Positions 52,646 to 61,992 of a stretch of 64,000 nucleotides of DNA are shown here, one piece after another. Within the stretch, counting starts at the first letter, position 1. Every line of letters starts with the position of its first letter. Position numbers and translations under genes: made by a program. The stretch comes from Pseudoalteromonas sp. OOF1S-7. GTDB lineage: Bacteria > Pseudomonadota > Gammaproteobacteria > Enterobacterales > Alteromonadaceae. Under the pieces are notes generated by a model. That model saw only the letters and a program-made list of their open reading frames with translations, was not told where the DNA came from and made no database searches. The stretch lies in assembly GCF_022347765.1 (NCBI RefSeq), contig NZ_JAKRFZ010000018.1:41446-105445 (forward strand), written 5' to 3'.

Positions 52646-55174
52646 ATGACAACGACTATTAAACTTTCGCCAGTTGCACTGGCACTCTTTGCGTGCTCCG
52701 CCGCGATGGCCGAACAATCCAGTGAACAAAACATTGAGACTATTTCGGTACTGGGGTCCAAGGTATCCAACCGGACAGCCACCGAATCCACCTCTCCGAT
52801 AGATATCCTGGATACCAATCAGCTCAACAAAGGCGGCTTTACCGAATTAGGTCAGAGTCTGCAATCCATCGCTCCCTCGTTTAACTTCAGCCGAACTCAA
52901 GTTTCGGATGGCTCGGATCTGTTCCGCCCGGCAACATTGCGGGGGCTGCAACCGGATCAAACACTGGTGCTGATCAACGGTAAACGGCGCCATACTCAGG
53001 CCATTTTTGGCCTGTCAGGCACGGTGGGTGCAGGCTCTGCCGGCACAGATATGAACTCCATTCCTATGATGGCCTTAAAAAATGTCGAGATCCTCAGAGA
53101 CGGTGCTGCAGCGCGGTATGGCTCTGATGCGATTGCCGGGGTGATCAACCTCTCCCTGAACGACAGCACCGGAGTCACTACCGGCTTTGTTCAGGCCGGT
53201 TCAACCGGTGAAGGCGATGGGGATACGTATTCTCTGGGCCTGAACCGTGGTTTTGAGCTGGGTAGCCAGGGCGGCTTTATTAATGTCTCTGTGGAATATC
53301 GCGATGCAGATGGCACTAACCGGGCCGAACGAGATACCGGTGGCTCCTCTACTATAGCCCCGGGTAGCTTGTCTGATGAGGTGCGCTGGCGTCAGGGTAA
53401 TTCAGAGAGCGAATTTATGTCGGTGTTTTATAACGCCGCGCTTCCGGTCGGTGATAAAGAGCTCTATTCCTTCGCAGGTTTCTCAAATCGGACAGCCCTG
53501 GGAAATGGCTTTTATCGCGACTTTAACCGTGCGGAGCGAAACATCCCCCAGATTTACCCGGATGGTTTCCTGCCCAGAATAGATAACGAAGCGGAAGATG
53601 TGTCGTTTGCAATCGGCCTCAAAGGCGATATCAACCCCGACTGGGCGTTCGATGTATCCAGTGTGTACGGCGAAAACCAGTACGACTATTCGTCATCCAA
53701 TACCATTAATGCCTCTTATGCCGCTGAATACCTGGCGAATAACCCCAACGCATCGGCCCAGGACATTGCCAGCAATGCCGGACCCAGGGGTGGCTACTCA
53801 GGGGGGTTCAGGTTCGATCAGTGGACGACCAACCTGGATATCAGCGGTATTATTGACATAGACGGTGGCGAGCCAGTTTATCTGTCTGTGGGAGCAGAAT
53901 ACCGCAAGGAAAATTATCAGATAGTCCCGGGGGAAGTGGCGTCTTATGCATGTGGTTTATCTAACTCTGATAGTTCTTTCCCGTCTGTGATTGATGCCGA
54001 AGTGTTTGCCGATTGCGGTTTTCAGGCGTACCAGGGACTCAGACCAGATGCAGCCAATAAAGCCGAGCGCTCCAGTCATGCCGTTTACATTGAAGCAGAA
54101 ACCCTGCTCAATGAAGACTGGTTGATAAGTGCTGCGCTGCGCTATGAAGATGTGTCGGATTCAAACGATGACACTATCTGGAAACTGGCAACCCGCTATG
54201 AACTGACTGAAGATCTTGCGCTACGTGCTGCTGCTTCAACCGGCTTCAGAGCACCGTCATTACAGCAATCCGGTTACACTGCCTTTACTACGACACTGGG
54301 TGGAGATGGCTCGCTGGCTACCTCCTATACCGCAACCGCCGGCTCACCATTTCCCGCAGCACTGGGTGTAGATGGCCTGAAGCTGGAGTCCTCTGATAAC
54401 TACAACCTGGGCCTGGCCTGGGATGTCAGCAGTGATCTCTCTGTCACATTAGATTTCTATCAGATCAAGATTTACGACCGGATCAACCTGGGCAGCTTTA
54501 TTGCAGTCAACAGTGATGAACTGGACGCTTTTCCGGCCGCCAACACCGCTTTAACAACCACAGGCGCAGTGCAGGGTAACTTCTTCTCTAACTCGCTGGA
54601 CTCAACGACCCGAGGGGTTGATTTTATCGCTTCTTACTCCACGGCCGTTGCCAGTGGTGAGCTGGACATTACTTTTGCCGCCAATAAGAATAAAACAGAA
54701 ATCGATGAAGTTAACGCGCCCGATGGGATCCCTGAAAACATCGTTTTGGATCAGCAAAGACGTTCATTCCTGACCCATGGTCAACCAAGGGAGCGGGCAA
54801 CACTGACCTTCGATTATCAGCAAGACGACTGGAACGCCCTGTTACGCTTTAACTACTTCGGTAAAACTGAGGTCAGCTACTTTGCCGGTGGGCACATAGA
54901 ACTGCCGGACTTCCTGTCTCCCACCAACAGCTGGCAACAAACCAGTGTGGTGGAGTCTGCAGTCCTGGTTGACGTCAACATGGGTTATCAGCTGACCGAC
55001 AACATTAACCTGTCTGCCGGTATTGATAACCTGTTCGATGAAACGCCGGATGAACTGGGCGATGATGAGGTACTGAATTTCATTACCAATGGTGCCATGC
55101 GCTACCCATTACGCGCGTTGCCTTATGGCTTTGATGGTATGACGTATTACGCAAAAGTGAGCTTTAGCTTTTAA
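52646..55174 (+). CDS. TonB-dependent outer-membrane receptor
   Basis: An 842-residue receptor from ATG 52646; the GTG at 52643 is equally possible because the ribosome site is weak. It has a signal peptide ending AMA-E, a TonB-box-like ETISVLG, a plug (about 45-165, with LGQSLQSIAPSFNF, RPATLRGLQPDQTLVLINGK, LKNVEILRDGAAARYGSDAI and AGVINL) and a barrel with the late DVNMGYQLTDNINLSAGIDNLFDE and a terminal phenylalanine (KVSFSF). Substrate unknown. It lies between terminators, so it is transcribed alone and is not clearly part of the toxin-like cluster. Confidence 0.88.
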   Translation: MTTTIKLSPVALALFACSAAMAEQSSEQNIETISVLGSKVSNRTATESTSPIDILDTNQLNKGGFTELGQSLQSIAPSFNFSRTQVSDGSDLFRPATLRGLQPDQTLVLINGKRRHTQAIFGLSGTVGAGSAGTDMNSIPMMALKNVEILRDGAAARYGSDAIAGVINLSLNDSTGVTTGFVQAGSTGEGDGDTYSLGLNRGFELGSQGGFINVSVEYRDADGTNRAERDTGGSSTIAPGSLSDEVRWRQGNSESEFMSVFYNAALPVGDKELYSFAGFSNRTALGNGFYRDFNRAERNIPQIYPDGFLPRIDNEAEDVSFAIGLKGDINPDWAFDVSSVYGENQYDYSSSNTINASYAAEYLANNPNASAQDIASNAGPRGGYSGGFRFDQWTTNLDISGIIDIDGGEPVYLSVGAEYRKENYQIVPGEVASYACGLSNSDSSFPSVIDAEVFADCGFQAYQGLRPDAANKAERSSHAVYIEAETLLNEDWLISAALRYEDVSDSNDDTIWKLATRYELTEDLALRAAASTGFRAPSLQQSGYTAFTTTLGGDGSLATSYTATAGSPFPAALGVDGLKLESSDNYNLGLAWDVSSDLSVTLDFYQIKIYDRINLGSFIAVNSDELDAFPAANTALTTTGAVQGNFFSNSLDSTTRGVDFIASYSTAVASGELDITFAANKNKTEIDEVNAPDGIPENIVLDQQRRSFLTHGQPRERATLTFDYQQDDWNALLRFNYFGKTEVSYFAGGHIELPDFLSPTNSWQQTSVVESAVLVDVNMGYQLTDNINLSAGIDNLFDETPDELGDDEVLNFITNGAMRYPLRALPYGFDGMTYYAKVSFSF

Positions 55175-55179
55175 CCATT

Positions 55180-55214
55180 ACAGGGGGTGATGTGAATCAC
55201 CCCCTGTATTTTAA
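55180..55214 (+). terminator. Terminator of the TonB-dependent receptor gene
   Basis: A perfect 12-bp stem ACAGGGGGTGAT / ATCACCCCCTGT with loop GTGA, six bases after the stop, followed by ATTTTAA. This is a good factor-independent terminator. Confidence 0.8.
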
Positions 55215-55866
55215 GTGCTGATACACCAGTCGCCTCTGTCGGGAGATAGCTCAAGCTAACTGAGCAAATAACGTTCTATCCGTCCGATTTACAGCCACTC
55301 AGATGAAAATATCATCTATCAGTGTTGGGGCAGACTGTTCGGCTTAATCACGTATCACCAGCAAACTCACTCCTATCTCAACGCTTGTAAATTAAGGTCC
55401 GCGTATAGTTTACAATGCCTGGTCCACACTTTCTCTGTCTGCCTCAACATTATAAAAAGCGACAAACTTAACCTGCTTGCCATCATTCAGTGTATATCGA
55501 TATAATAAAAATGAATAATATATTCCTGTGAGTTTATTTATATAGCCTCATTAATATCTCACAAGAGAGTAAATTTCTTTTCCCCTATCAACAACGCTTA
55601 ACCGCAGATCGTTAAAAACAGATAAAAAACTCAGTGCAGATTATACCTGTTGCGCCTTACAGCTGTACCCAAAGAAAATAAAAAGCAATAAAAACATAAA
55701 GATACGAATTTTTTTCTTAATGTCATCAAAGCGTTTTTATTGCCAGCCTCTGTGCTAAAACCCCCACTTTTCATACAGACTTTATGACTAATACTTATTC
55801 ATTATTAGCAACCACCATTGGTTATAATGTAACAAAACCACAACCAAAAATGACTTTGCAACCTAA
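55215..55866. other. Long AT-rich intergenic region
   Basis: About 650 bases with no convincing gene on either strand. It is strongly AT-rich from 55440 on, with stretches of A and T tracts. Apart from the promoter just downstream I see no clear repeat or RNA structure. Confidence 0.4.
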
Positions 55867-55895
55867 TTGACACATTTGTTAACTTTAATTATATT
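55867..55895 (+). promoter_or_regulatory. Strong sigma-70 promoter for the split protease unit
   Basis: A consensus TTGACA (55867-55872), a 17-base spacer and TATATT (55890-55895), 31 bases before the start codon of the next gene. This is one of the clearest promoters in the window. Confidence 0.75.
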
Positions 55896-55926
55896 CACCC
55901 TCCCTTGTTTCATAGAAAAATAAAAA

Positions 55927-56649
55927 ATGAAGAAACTGACATTTTCACTGATTTTACTAGGCATATTGATATCTTATTGGTTTTTTAATAAACCAAACAC
56001 GGAAATTTCACCCGCTGAGCCTGTACTAAAAAGCACACCAAACGTTAATAAGCACGTTAATAATGTAGAAATCTTAATTGAACAAAGTTCGTCCAAGCAA
56101 AAAATTGAAGTTGCACCAGTCACAACAAAAGACGTCGCGCGTGACATTGAGCGCTTCCCACTCGATATTGGGGAAATTGCATCTCTTTCTGATGACGCCA
56201 AAGACGTGCTGATTAACGCCGGTGTACTGGCAAAAGATATTAGTGAAGAGGCCTATGTAGAGTTTAACCTTGCAGCCATGCAGCAACTGGAAGTGGGCGA
56301 TACCTTTGACCTGACTATCCCTCAGACCACCGAAATGCACCGCGCAGAAGTGACTCAGGTGGATGTCTTTCCAAATGGCGACAAAAGCGTTTTTGCAACG
56401 GTCACCGGCTCAAATAACCGCTTTCATAATTCAGTGATGACAGTGGGCAGTGATGCTATTTACGGGCAATTCACAGTCCCTTCCGGCAATTACGTATTTG
56501 AATCCCATGGCAAGCATGGCTGGATTGCCGCCAAACGCGACCTTTATAAGAATCATGTAGAACACACGCCTCAGGCGCGTGCACCTGCAGAAGGGGCAAA
56601 AGATCTCTTTTCCCCGCCCATAAACACTCAAACAACAAGTAAGAAGTAA
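55927..56649 (+). CDS. Exported protein resembling a detached metzincin propeptide
   Basis: A 240-residue protein with an N-terminal membrane/signal segment (about 3-20) and no cleavage site that I can place firmly. The middle (LEVGDTFDLTIPQTTEMHRA, VTGSNNRFHNSVMTVGSD, GQFTVPSGNYVFESHGKHGW) follows the strand pattern of the N-terminal propeptides of secreted bacterial M12-type metzincins, where a strand-turn module precedes the protease domain. Here the protease itself is the next gene, 11 bases downstream. It probably acts as an inhibitor or folding helper of that protease. No Cys-switch cysteine was found in it. Assignment is by pattern only. Confidence 0.5.
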   Translation: MKKLTFSLILLGILISYWFFNKPNTEISPAEPVLKSTPNVNKHVNNVEILIEQSSSKQKIEVAPVTTKDVARDIERFPLDIGEIASLSDDAKDVLINAGVLAKDISEEAYVEFNLAAMQQLEVGDTFDLTIPQTTEMHRAEVTQVDVFPNGDKSVFATVTGSNNRFHNSVMTVGSDAIYGQFTVPSGNYVFESHGKHGWIAAKRDLYKNHVEHTPQARAPAEGAKDLFSPPINTQTTSKK

Positions 56650-56660
56650 GGAAAATCAAT

Positions 56661-57395
56661 ATGAAAAAAGCAATTTTAGCGACGGCGCTCACCTTAGCCT
56701 CTGGATTAGCTCAGGCAAACACCATCGATATTGCCATTTTGTACAGTGATGAAGCAGCAGCTAAAACATCCAATATCCAGACAAAGATCAATCAGCTGAT
56801 CTCGTTTTCTAATCAGGTTTATAGCAACAATAACATAAATTTGAAGCTTAACCTGGTCGCTTCAGATTCTATTGGTAGTGCACAGGTAACCGCTGATGAA
56901 GACTGGTTAAACGCGCTGACAAACAGCACATCCATCGCGCAATATCGTGATGCAAATAGTGCCGACATGGTGGCATTACTGGGTGTTGGCTCAGCAACGG
57001 GCAGTAACCTGATCAGCTGTGGTATTGCCTGGGTTGGCCAGGGCAGCAACGGTAATCTGTATCCGTCTCAGGTCGACAAAATGTACTCTATTACCGCGGT
57101 AGATTGCGGCGCAACCACCTTTGTACATGAGCTAGGCCACAACCAGGGCTTGACACACGCGCGCAGACAAGGAGACACCTCTGGCGGCGTATACACAGAT
57201 GGTATGGGACATGGTGTCTATAATGTATTTACCAGTATCATGGCCTATCCGCATGTCTTTGGTAGCGCAACACAATATGACTACTTCTCAAACCCAAACT
57301 GGACAGCAAACGGCTATCCTTTCGGTGTTGAAGGCGAGTCATACGCCTGGAAAACAGTGAATGCAACCAAAGACGACATTGCTAATATGAAATAG
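56661..57395 (+). CDS. Secreted M12-like metzincin zinc protease
   Basis: A 244-residue protein with a signal peptide ending AQA-N (residue 19). The metzincin zinc site HExxHxxGxxH is complete: His156-Glu-Leu-Gly-His160-Asn-Gln-Gly-Leu-Thr-His166, and a Met-turn follows as SIMAYP near 193. The mature chain begins NTIDIAILYSDEAAAK, the usual first strand of reprolysin-like catalytic domains, and there is no room for an N-terminal propeptide. The preceding gene may supply that part. It is second in a two-gene unit from the strong promoter at 55867, and a clear terminator follows. A secreted enzyme in its zymogen-free form is unusual. Confidence 0.85.
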   Translation: MKKAILATALTLASGLAQANTIDIAILYSDEAAAKTSNIQTKINQLISFSNQVYSNNNINLKLNLVASDSIGSAQVTADEDWLNALTNSTSIAQYRDANSADMVALLGVGSATGSNLISCGIAWVGQGSNGNLYPSQVDKMYSITAVDCGATTFVHELGHNQGLTHARRQGDTSGGVYTDGMGHGVYNVFTSIMAYPHVFGSATQYDYFSNPNWTANGYPFGVEGESYAWKTVNATKDDIANMK

Positions 57396-57423
57396 AAAAT
57401 AGCCTAGGCTATTGTTAGTTATA

Positions 57424-57455
57424 AAAAAGAGCGCTCAACGAGCGCTCTTTTTGTT
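57424..57455. terminator. Terminator of the metzincin unit
   Basis: A perfect 13-bp stem AAAAAGAGCGCTC / GAGCGCTCTTTTT with loop AAC and T runs on both strands, 29 bases after the protease stop. It can act in both directions. Confidence 0.85.
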
Positions 57456-57951
57456 TAGCCCGGTAAAGCGAAGCATTGGGGCTAAGAGTGTGGCACATGC
57501 ACAGTAGAATACTGGGAGTGGGAAAGTTTGTAATATGTACTAACTCAAATCTGAGCTTACAGTTTCGATGAATAGAGTTGGATTTCATCTGACAAACCGC
57601 TCCGAGCGAAAGTCGGATGATCGTTCGGCTCATTTCTGGACAGAAATGAGCTAGAGTCGAAAGGACGGCTCAGTGCCAGAAGCGGATCTTTAATGCTATT
57701 TTCTTAAACTACGTTGGTCGGGGAAGTAGCGAAAACACACCTCCCGACAATAATGATAAGAAAGCCCAACTTACCGCGTTAATGTGTGACCCCATGATTA
57801 CCTATTGGTTTTTTAGAGACTAAAAACTGCTTGTTTTAGTGAATACATCAATTATACAATTCAATGACTTAAAGAAACTTAACTACTACATACTGGGTCA
57901 GCGTATTTTGCGCGTTTAACGCTTTTTCAATGTATCAATAGTCGGACAAGG
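57456..57951. other. Intergenic region with a hairpin and an interspersed 14-mer
   Basis: About 500 bases with no convincing gene. A hairpin GCTCATTTCTG / CAGAAATGAGC with only a 2-base spacer lies at 57628-57651. Just downstream is GTGCCAGAAGCGGA (about 57673-57686), the reverse complement of TCCGCTTCTGGCAC seen near 61520. The stretch may be a remnant of a dispersed element. The promoter of the TPR gene should lie in its last 150 bases. Confidence 0.4.
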
Positions 57952-60900
57952 ATGCTCGTTTTGCGCTATCTAATTTTATTTTTGACGTTCTCTATCGGAT
58001 TGCTCAGCCCCTCAACATGTTTTGCTTCTGATGCAGCTAATCAAGCCGCTGTAAAATCTCAAACAGTAGTAGATCAAACTTGGCTGATTGGTCAGCTTAT
58101 CGAGCTGCAAGCGAAGAGCGCAGAACTTGAAGCGACATTACAGTTACAGAATGTAAGCAGGAGCGATTTAAAAAGTGTCGAGGCAGAGCTAAATAGGCTG
58201 CAAGTTCAGCTTGTTGAAGTAAAAGAAAAGCTAACCGCACAGACTGAAAGCCAAGCTAAAGAACTGGCATCTTATGACCGTAGGATTGGCGACGTTAGTT
58301 GGAATACCAATATATGGGGTCTCATCCTGACTGTTTTTGGCGCTATCATTACAGTTGCTGCTATCTTTTTAGGTTTTACGGCTAAAAATCGTGCGGTTGC
58401 AGAAGCACAAAAAGAAGCGCAGAACTACATCAAAACAGAAAGTCGGAGTCTTCTTGAAGCACAAGAACAAAATTTCAAAGACGAGCTAAAAAAGCATTCG
58501 ACTAAGTTTGACGAGCTCCACGGGCAACAAGAAATCCAAGGAAAGCTTATTCATGTGCAAACTATTTTTGATAAAGCACGAGAAGACTTTAATGACAAAA
58601 ACTACGGATCTGCACTTTTAGCTTTTGAAAAGGTATTGGGTTATATCGGATCTAATACTGATCCAAGCTTGAAAGATTTCGCCTGCAGAGCGTTATTTGC
58701 TAAAGGACTAGCCCAAGGCCAGCTAAATCAGTCTGAGCAAGAAATCCAAACCTACAATGACTTGATCACTTACGTTGGTGACGACCAAACGCCGGCTTTG
58801 CAAGAGCAGGTTGTGAAGGCCATGCTCAACAAAGGTGTTACGCAAGGCCAGCTCAATCAGTCCGAGCAAGCCATCCAAACCTACAATGACTTAATCGCTT
58901 ACGTTGGTGACGACCAAACGCCGGCTTTGCGAGAGCTGGTTGCGATGGCTATGGTCAACAAAGGCGTTAGGCAAGACCAGCTCAATCAGTCTGAGCAAGC
59001 TATCCAAACCAACAATGACTTAATCGCTTACGTTGGTGGCGACCAAACGCCGGCATTGCAAGAGCCGGTTGTGAAGGCCATGCTCAACAAAGGCCTAGCC
59101 CAAAGCCAGCTCAATCAGTCTGAGCAAGAAATCCAAACCTACAATGACTTGATCGCTTACGTTGGAGACGACCAAACGCCGGCTTTGCAAGAGCAGGTTG
59201 TGGATGCTATGCTCAACAAAGGTGTTACGCAAGGCCTGCTCAATCAGTCTGAGCAAGCCATTCAAACCTACAATGACTTAATCGCTTACGTTGGTGACGA
59301 CCACACGCCGGCTTTGCAAGAGCAGGTTGTGAAGGCCATGCTCAACAAAGGCCTAGCCCAAGGCCAGCTCAATCAGTCTGAGCAAGCCATCCAAACCTAC
59401 AATGACTTAATCGCTTACGTTGGTGACGACCAAACGCCGGCTTTGCAAGAGCCGGTTGTGAAGGCCATGCTCTACAAAGGCGTTAGGCAAGGCCAGCTCA
59501 ATCAGTCCGAGCAAGCCATCCAAACCTACAATGACTTGATCGCTTACGTTGGTGACGACCACACGCCGGCTTTGCGAGAGCAGGTTGCGGTGGCCATACT
59601 CAACAAAGGTGTTACGCAAGGCCAGCTTAATCAGTCTGAGCAAGAAATCCAAACCTACAATGACTTGATCGCTTACGTTGGTGACGACCAAACGCTGGCT
59701 TTGCAAGAGCAGGTTGTGAAGGCCATACTCAACAAAGGTGTTACGCAAAGCCGACTAAATCAGACTGAGCAAGCCATCCAAACCAACAATGACTTAATCG
59801 CTTACGTTGGTGATGACCAAACGCCGGCTTTGCAAGAGCAGGTTGTGAAGGCCATACGCAACAAAGGTGTTGCGCAAGAACAGCTCAATCAGTCCGAGCA
59901 AGCCATCCAAACCTACAATGACTTGATCGCTTACGTTGGTGACGACCACACGCCGGCTTTGCGAGAGCAGGTTGCGATGGCTATGCTCAACAAAGGCGTT
60001 AGGCGAAACCAGCTCAATCAGTCTGAGCAAGCCATCCAAACCTACAATGACTTAATCGCTTACGTTGGTGACGACCACACGCCGGCTTTGCGAGAGCAGG
60101 TTGCGATGGCTATGCTCAACAAAGGTGTTACGCAAGGCCAGCTCAATCAGTCTGAGCAAGCCATCCAAACCTACAATGACTTAATCGCTTACGTTGGTGA
60201 CGACCAAACGCGGGCTTTGCGAGAGCAGGTTGCGATGGCTATGGTCAACAAAGGCCTAGCCCAAGGCCAGCTCAATCAGTCCGAGCAAGCCATCCAAACC
60301 TACAATGACTTAATCGCTTACGTTGGTGACGACCACACGCCGGCTTTGCGAGAGCTGGTTGCGATGGCTATGGTCAACAAAGGCCTAGCCCAAAGCCAGC
60401 TCAATCAGTCCGATCAAGCCACCCAAACCTACAATGACTTAATCGCTTACGTTGGTGACGACCACACGCCGGCTTTGCGAGAGCAGGTTGCGGTGGCCAT
60501 ACTCAACAAAGGTGTTACGCAAGACCAGCTCAGTCAGTCTGAGCAAGCCATCCAAACCTACAATGACTTAATCGCTTACGTTGGTGACGACCAAACGCCG
60601 GCTTTGCAAGAGCCGGTTGTTAAGGCCATGCTCTACAAAGGCCTAGCCCAAGGCCAGCTCAATCAGTCTGAGCAAGCCATCCAAACCTACAATGACTTAA
60701 TCGCTTACGTTGGTGACGACCAAACGCCGGCTTTGCGAGAGCAGGTTGCGATGGCTCTTAATCAAGCTGGGTTTACCTTGCTATGCCAGAGTAAGCCACT
60801 GATTCAGAAAAGTGAGTTTGACGGTGCCAACATACTCCTCAATCAAGCTTTAGAAAAATTTGAATTGGCGACTCGCGAGCGCGCCTCTGGTATCTGTATT

Positions 60901-61122
60901 GGCAACAAGGCATACGCCTTAGCGTTATTAGGTCAACTTGAAGGAGCCGAGCAGATGTTTGCGACGGCTTTACGCGCAGAAGTGAATGGAGGTGAAACAT
61001 TGTACCAAGGCACGCTTAAGGATTTCGATATCCATCCTATAGAACAAGACAAAGCCTTCCGTGAAATCATTGAACAGCAGTGGGTCCTTTATCAGCAAGC
61101 GCTTAAAGTTTGCGACGAATAG
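57952..61122 (+). CDS. Membrane-anchored TPR protein with a 16-copy tandem array
   Basis: A 1056-residue protein. It has a signal peptide (1-25), a coiled coil (about 45-105), a membrane segment (about 120-145, WGLILTVFGAIITVAAIFLGF), then another coiled region. A divergent first TPR (about 205-255) precedes sixteen 43-residue TPR-type repeats (LNQSEQAIQTYNDLI, then AYVGDDQTPAL with an ALxEQV helix). After these come 110 non-repeat residues (SKPLIQKSEFDGANILLNQA onwards) with a last TPR. The repeats should form a long superhelix for protein binding. Orientation at the membrane is uncertain. The gene stands alone; its near-identical DNA repeats suggest recent expansion. Confidence 0.85.
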   Translation: MLVLRYLILFLTFSIGLLSPSTCFASDAANQAAVKSQTVVDQTWLIGQLIELQAKSAELEATLQLQNVSRSDLKSVEAELNRLQVQLVEVKEKLTAQTESQAKELASYDRRIGDVSWNTNIWGLILTVFGAIITVAAIFLGFTAKNRAVAEAQKEAQNYIKTESRSLLEAQEQNFKDELKKHSTKFDELHGQQEIQGKLIHVQTIFDKAREDFNDKNYGSALLAFEKVLGYIGSNTDPSLKDFACRALFAKGLAQGQLNQSEQEIQTYNDLITYVGDDQTPALQEQVVKAMLNKGVTQGQLNQSEQAIQTYNDLIAYVGDDQTPALRELVAMAMVNKGVRQDQLNQSEQAIQTNNDLIAYVGGDQTPALQEPVVKAMLNKGLAQSQLNQSEQEIQTYNDLIAYVGDDQTPALQEQVVDAMLNKGVTQGLLNQSEQAIQTYNDLIAYVGDDHTPALQEQVVKAMLNKGLAQGQLNQSEQAIQTYNDLIAYVGDDQTPALQEPVVKAMLYKGVRQGQLNQSEQAIQTYNDLIAYVGDDHTPALREQVAVAILNKGVTQGQLNQSEQEIQTYNDLIAYVGDDQTLALQEQVVKAILNKGVTQSRLNQTEQAIQTNNDLIAYVGDDQTPALQEQVVKAIRNKGVAQEQLNQSEQAIQTYNDLIAYVGDDHTPALREQVAMAMLNKGVRRNQLNQSEQAIQTYNDLIAYVGDDHTPALREQVAMAMLNKGVTQGQLNQSEQAIQTYNDLIAYVGDDQTRALREQVAMAMVNKGLAQGQLNQSEQAIQTYNDLIAYVGDDHTPALRELVAMAMVNKGLAQSQLNQSDQATQTYNDLIAYVGDDHTPALREQVAVAILNKGVTQDQLSQSEQAIQTYNDLIAYVGDDQTPALQEPVVKAMLYKGLAQGQLNQSEQAIQTYNDLIAYVGDDQTPALREQVAMALNQAGFTLLCQSKPLIQKSEFDGANILLNQALEKFELATRERASGICIGNKAYALALLGQLEGAEQMFATALRAEVNGGETLYQGTLKDFDIHPIEQDKAFREIIEQQWVLYQQALKVCDE
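58723..60786 (+). repeat. Tandem array of sixteen 129-bp units inside the TPR gene
   Basis: Each unit is 129 bp (43 codons), in frame and starting with CT(C/T)AATCAGTC(T/C)GAGCAAG. All 16 copies are present without spacers, the last diverging after the AREQVAMAL segment. Differences are few and occur at a small number of positions that swap between copies (DDQ or DDH; ALQEQVVKA, ALREQVAMA or ALREQVAVA; GVTQGQ, GLAQGQ or GVRQ). This suggests recent duplication and gene conversion, and likely length variation between strains. Confidence 0.9.
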
Positions 61123-61595
61123 TTTACTTGAAAGTGAAAAGTGGGTCGCCTCTTGCAACTTGTAGCATTAAAAAAACTAACGGCGACACCCTTTTCCCCT
61201 TTTATCACGCCTGAAAATAAGCAATGGATGAAATGAAAGGCGGGTTAATCCATGCATGGCCTAACCCGCCGTTTATGTTCACATCAATTGATTATTTGAA
61301 AATTAAGCATGACTTTAAGGGCATTGGGATAGTCCAAAGAGGGGCAAGCGACAGTCCCTCTTTGGTTGCCGTCGCCAACACTACAAAAAGCTGAGCAATG
61401 GAATCATGGTAAATGTTCAATTGCAGTACTTCTCAATGTAAAGACCAAAGATCTTCTATTTGCTTATTTGCGACGCTCGACTAAACACGTTTTGGGGCAG
61501 AAACGAGTTGCGCCTTTAGGTCCGCTTCTGGCACAAAGTACCTACTCACGGTCAGATTAGATTCAACCCTAAAAATCAGATCTGACAGTATCAAG
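61123..61595. other. Intergenic region with two stem-loops
   Basis: No gene is convincing here. GGCGGGTTA (61239-61247) pairs with TAACCCGCC (61262-61270) and may end the TPR transcript or the opposite small-protein gene. CCAAAGAGGG (61334-61343) pairs with CCCTCTTTGG (61356-61365) over a 12-base loop. TCCGCTTCTGGCAC near 61520 is an inverted copy of a 14-mer found near 57680. The area may hold remnants of a dispersed element. Confidence 0.4.
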
Positions 61596-61970
61596 TTAAG
61601 ACTGATTCATAATGACCATAAACTGTCGTGCAACCCTGAGAGTATCTTCGACCTGAGCTTTAGCTTTGTTATTACACGGTATTTCTTGAGAACGCTCATG
61701 CATTTTAACATCGACAAATGTGTTGGCCCCACTCCCCATATTGTTCATTGGGTGTACAAGGATGAGTTGTCCAACTTTCTTAGACGCCGCTTCTAGTTCA
61801 TTGCGTACATTTGGCTTTAAGTACTTACACTTTTCATCCAGATGGATACTAAGACGGTTATGTTGTTGCATTTCCACAATTTTATCAAAAAAAGCCTGCT
61901 CCATATCTGCAGAGCCTGCAAAACTTGCAGCAGATGTTAAGGCAGCAGCTGCCAATAGTAACTTTTTCAT
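61596..61970 (-). CDS. Small exported protein, paralogue 1
   Basis: A 124-residue protein that I do not recognise. It has a signal peptide ending SFA-G (about 18). The mature part includes EMQQHNRLSIHLDEKCKYLK, LVHPMNNMGSGANTFVDVKM and a single later Cys (EIPCNNK). The neighbouring gene (61993-62352) shares the same order: (V/M)QQH, HLDxKCKxL, xLHPxN, (S)xGNxF, M..R, then C. With two cysteines in matching places, a disulfide in a periplasmic protein is likely. The gene is 22 bases after paralogue 2 and transcribed with it. Confidence 0.65.
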   Translation of the reverse strand: MKKLLLAAAALTSAASFAGSADMEQAFFDKIVEMQQHNRLSIHLDEKCKYLKPNVRNELEAASKKVGQLILVHPMNNMGSGANTFVDVKMHERSQEIPCNNKAKAQVEDTLRVARQFMVIMNQS

Positions 61971-61992
61971 TAAGGACCTTTTTTCCTTGCAG

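Noticed and set aside
52646..55174. TonB-dependent receptor as part of the toxin-like cluster
   Set aside because: A strong terminator (52474-52518) separates it from the MACPF-like genes, so shared transcription is unlikely; functional relation is not excluded.
57576..57654. 28-codon frame beginning MNRVGFHL
   Set aside because: It lies across the hairpin at 57628-57651 and has no ribosome site.
59407..60039. Minus-strand open frames inside the TPR array
   Set aside because: They are the reverse of the repeat units and have no ribosome site or independent coding pattern.
58723..60786. Regular repeats that could suggest a CRISPR array
   Set aside because: Units are 129 bp, contiguous, in frame and without unique spacers; they encode TPR repeats.
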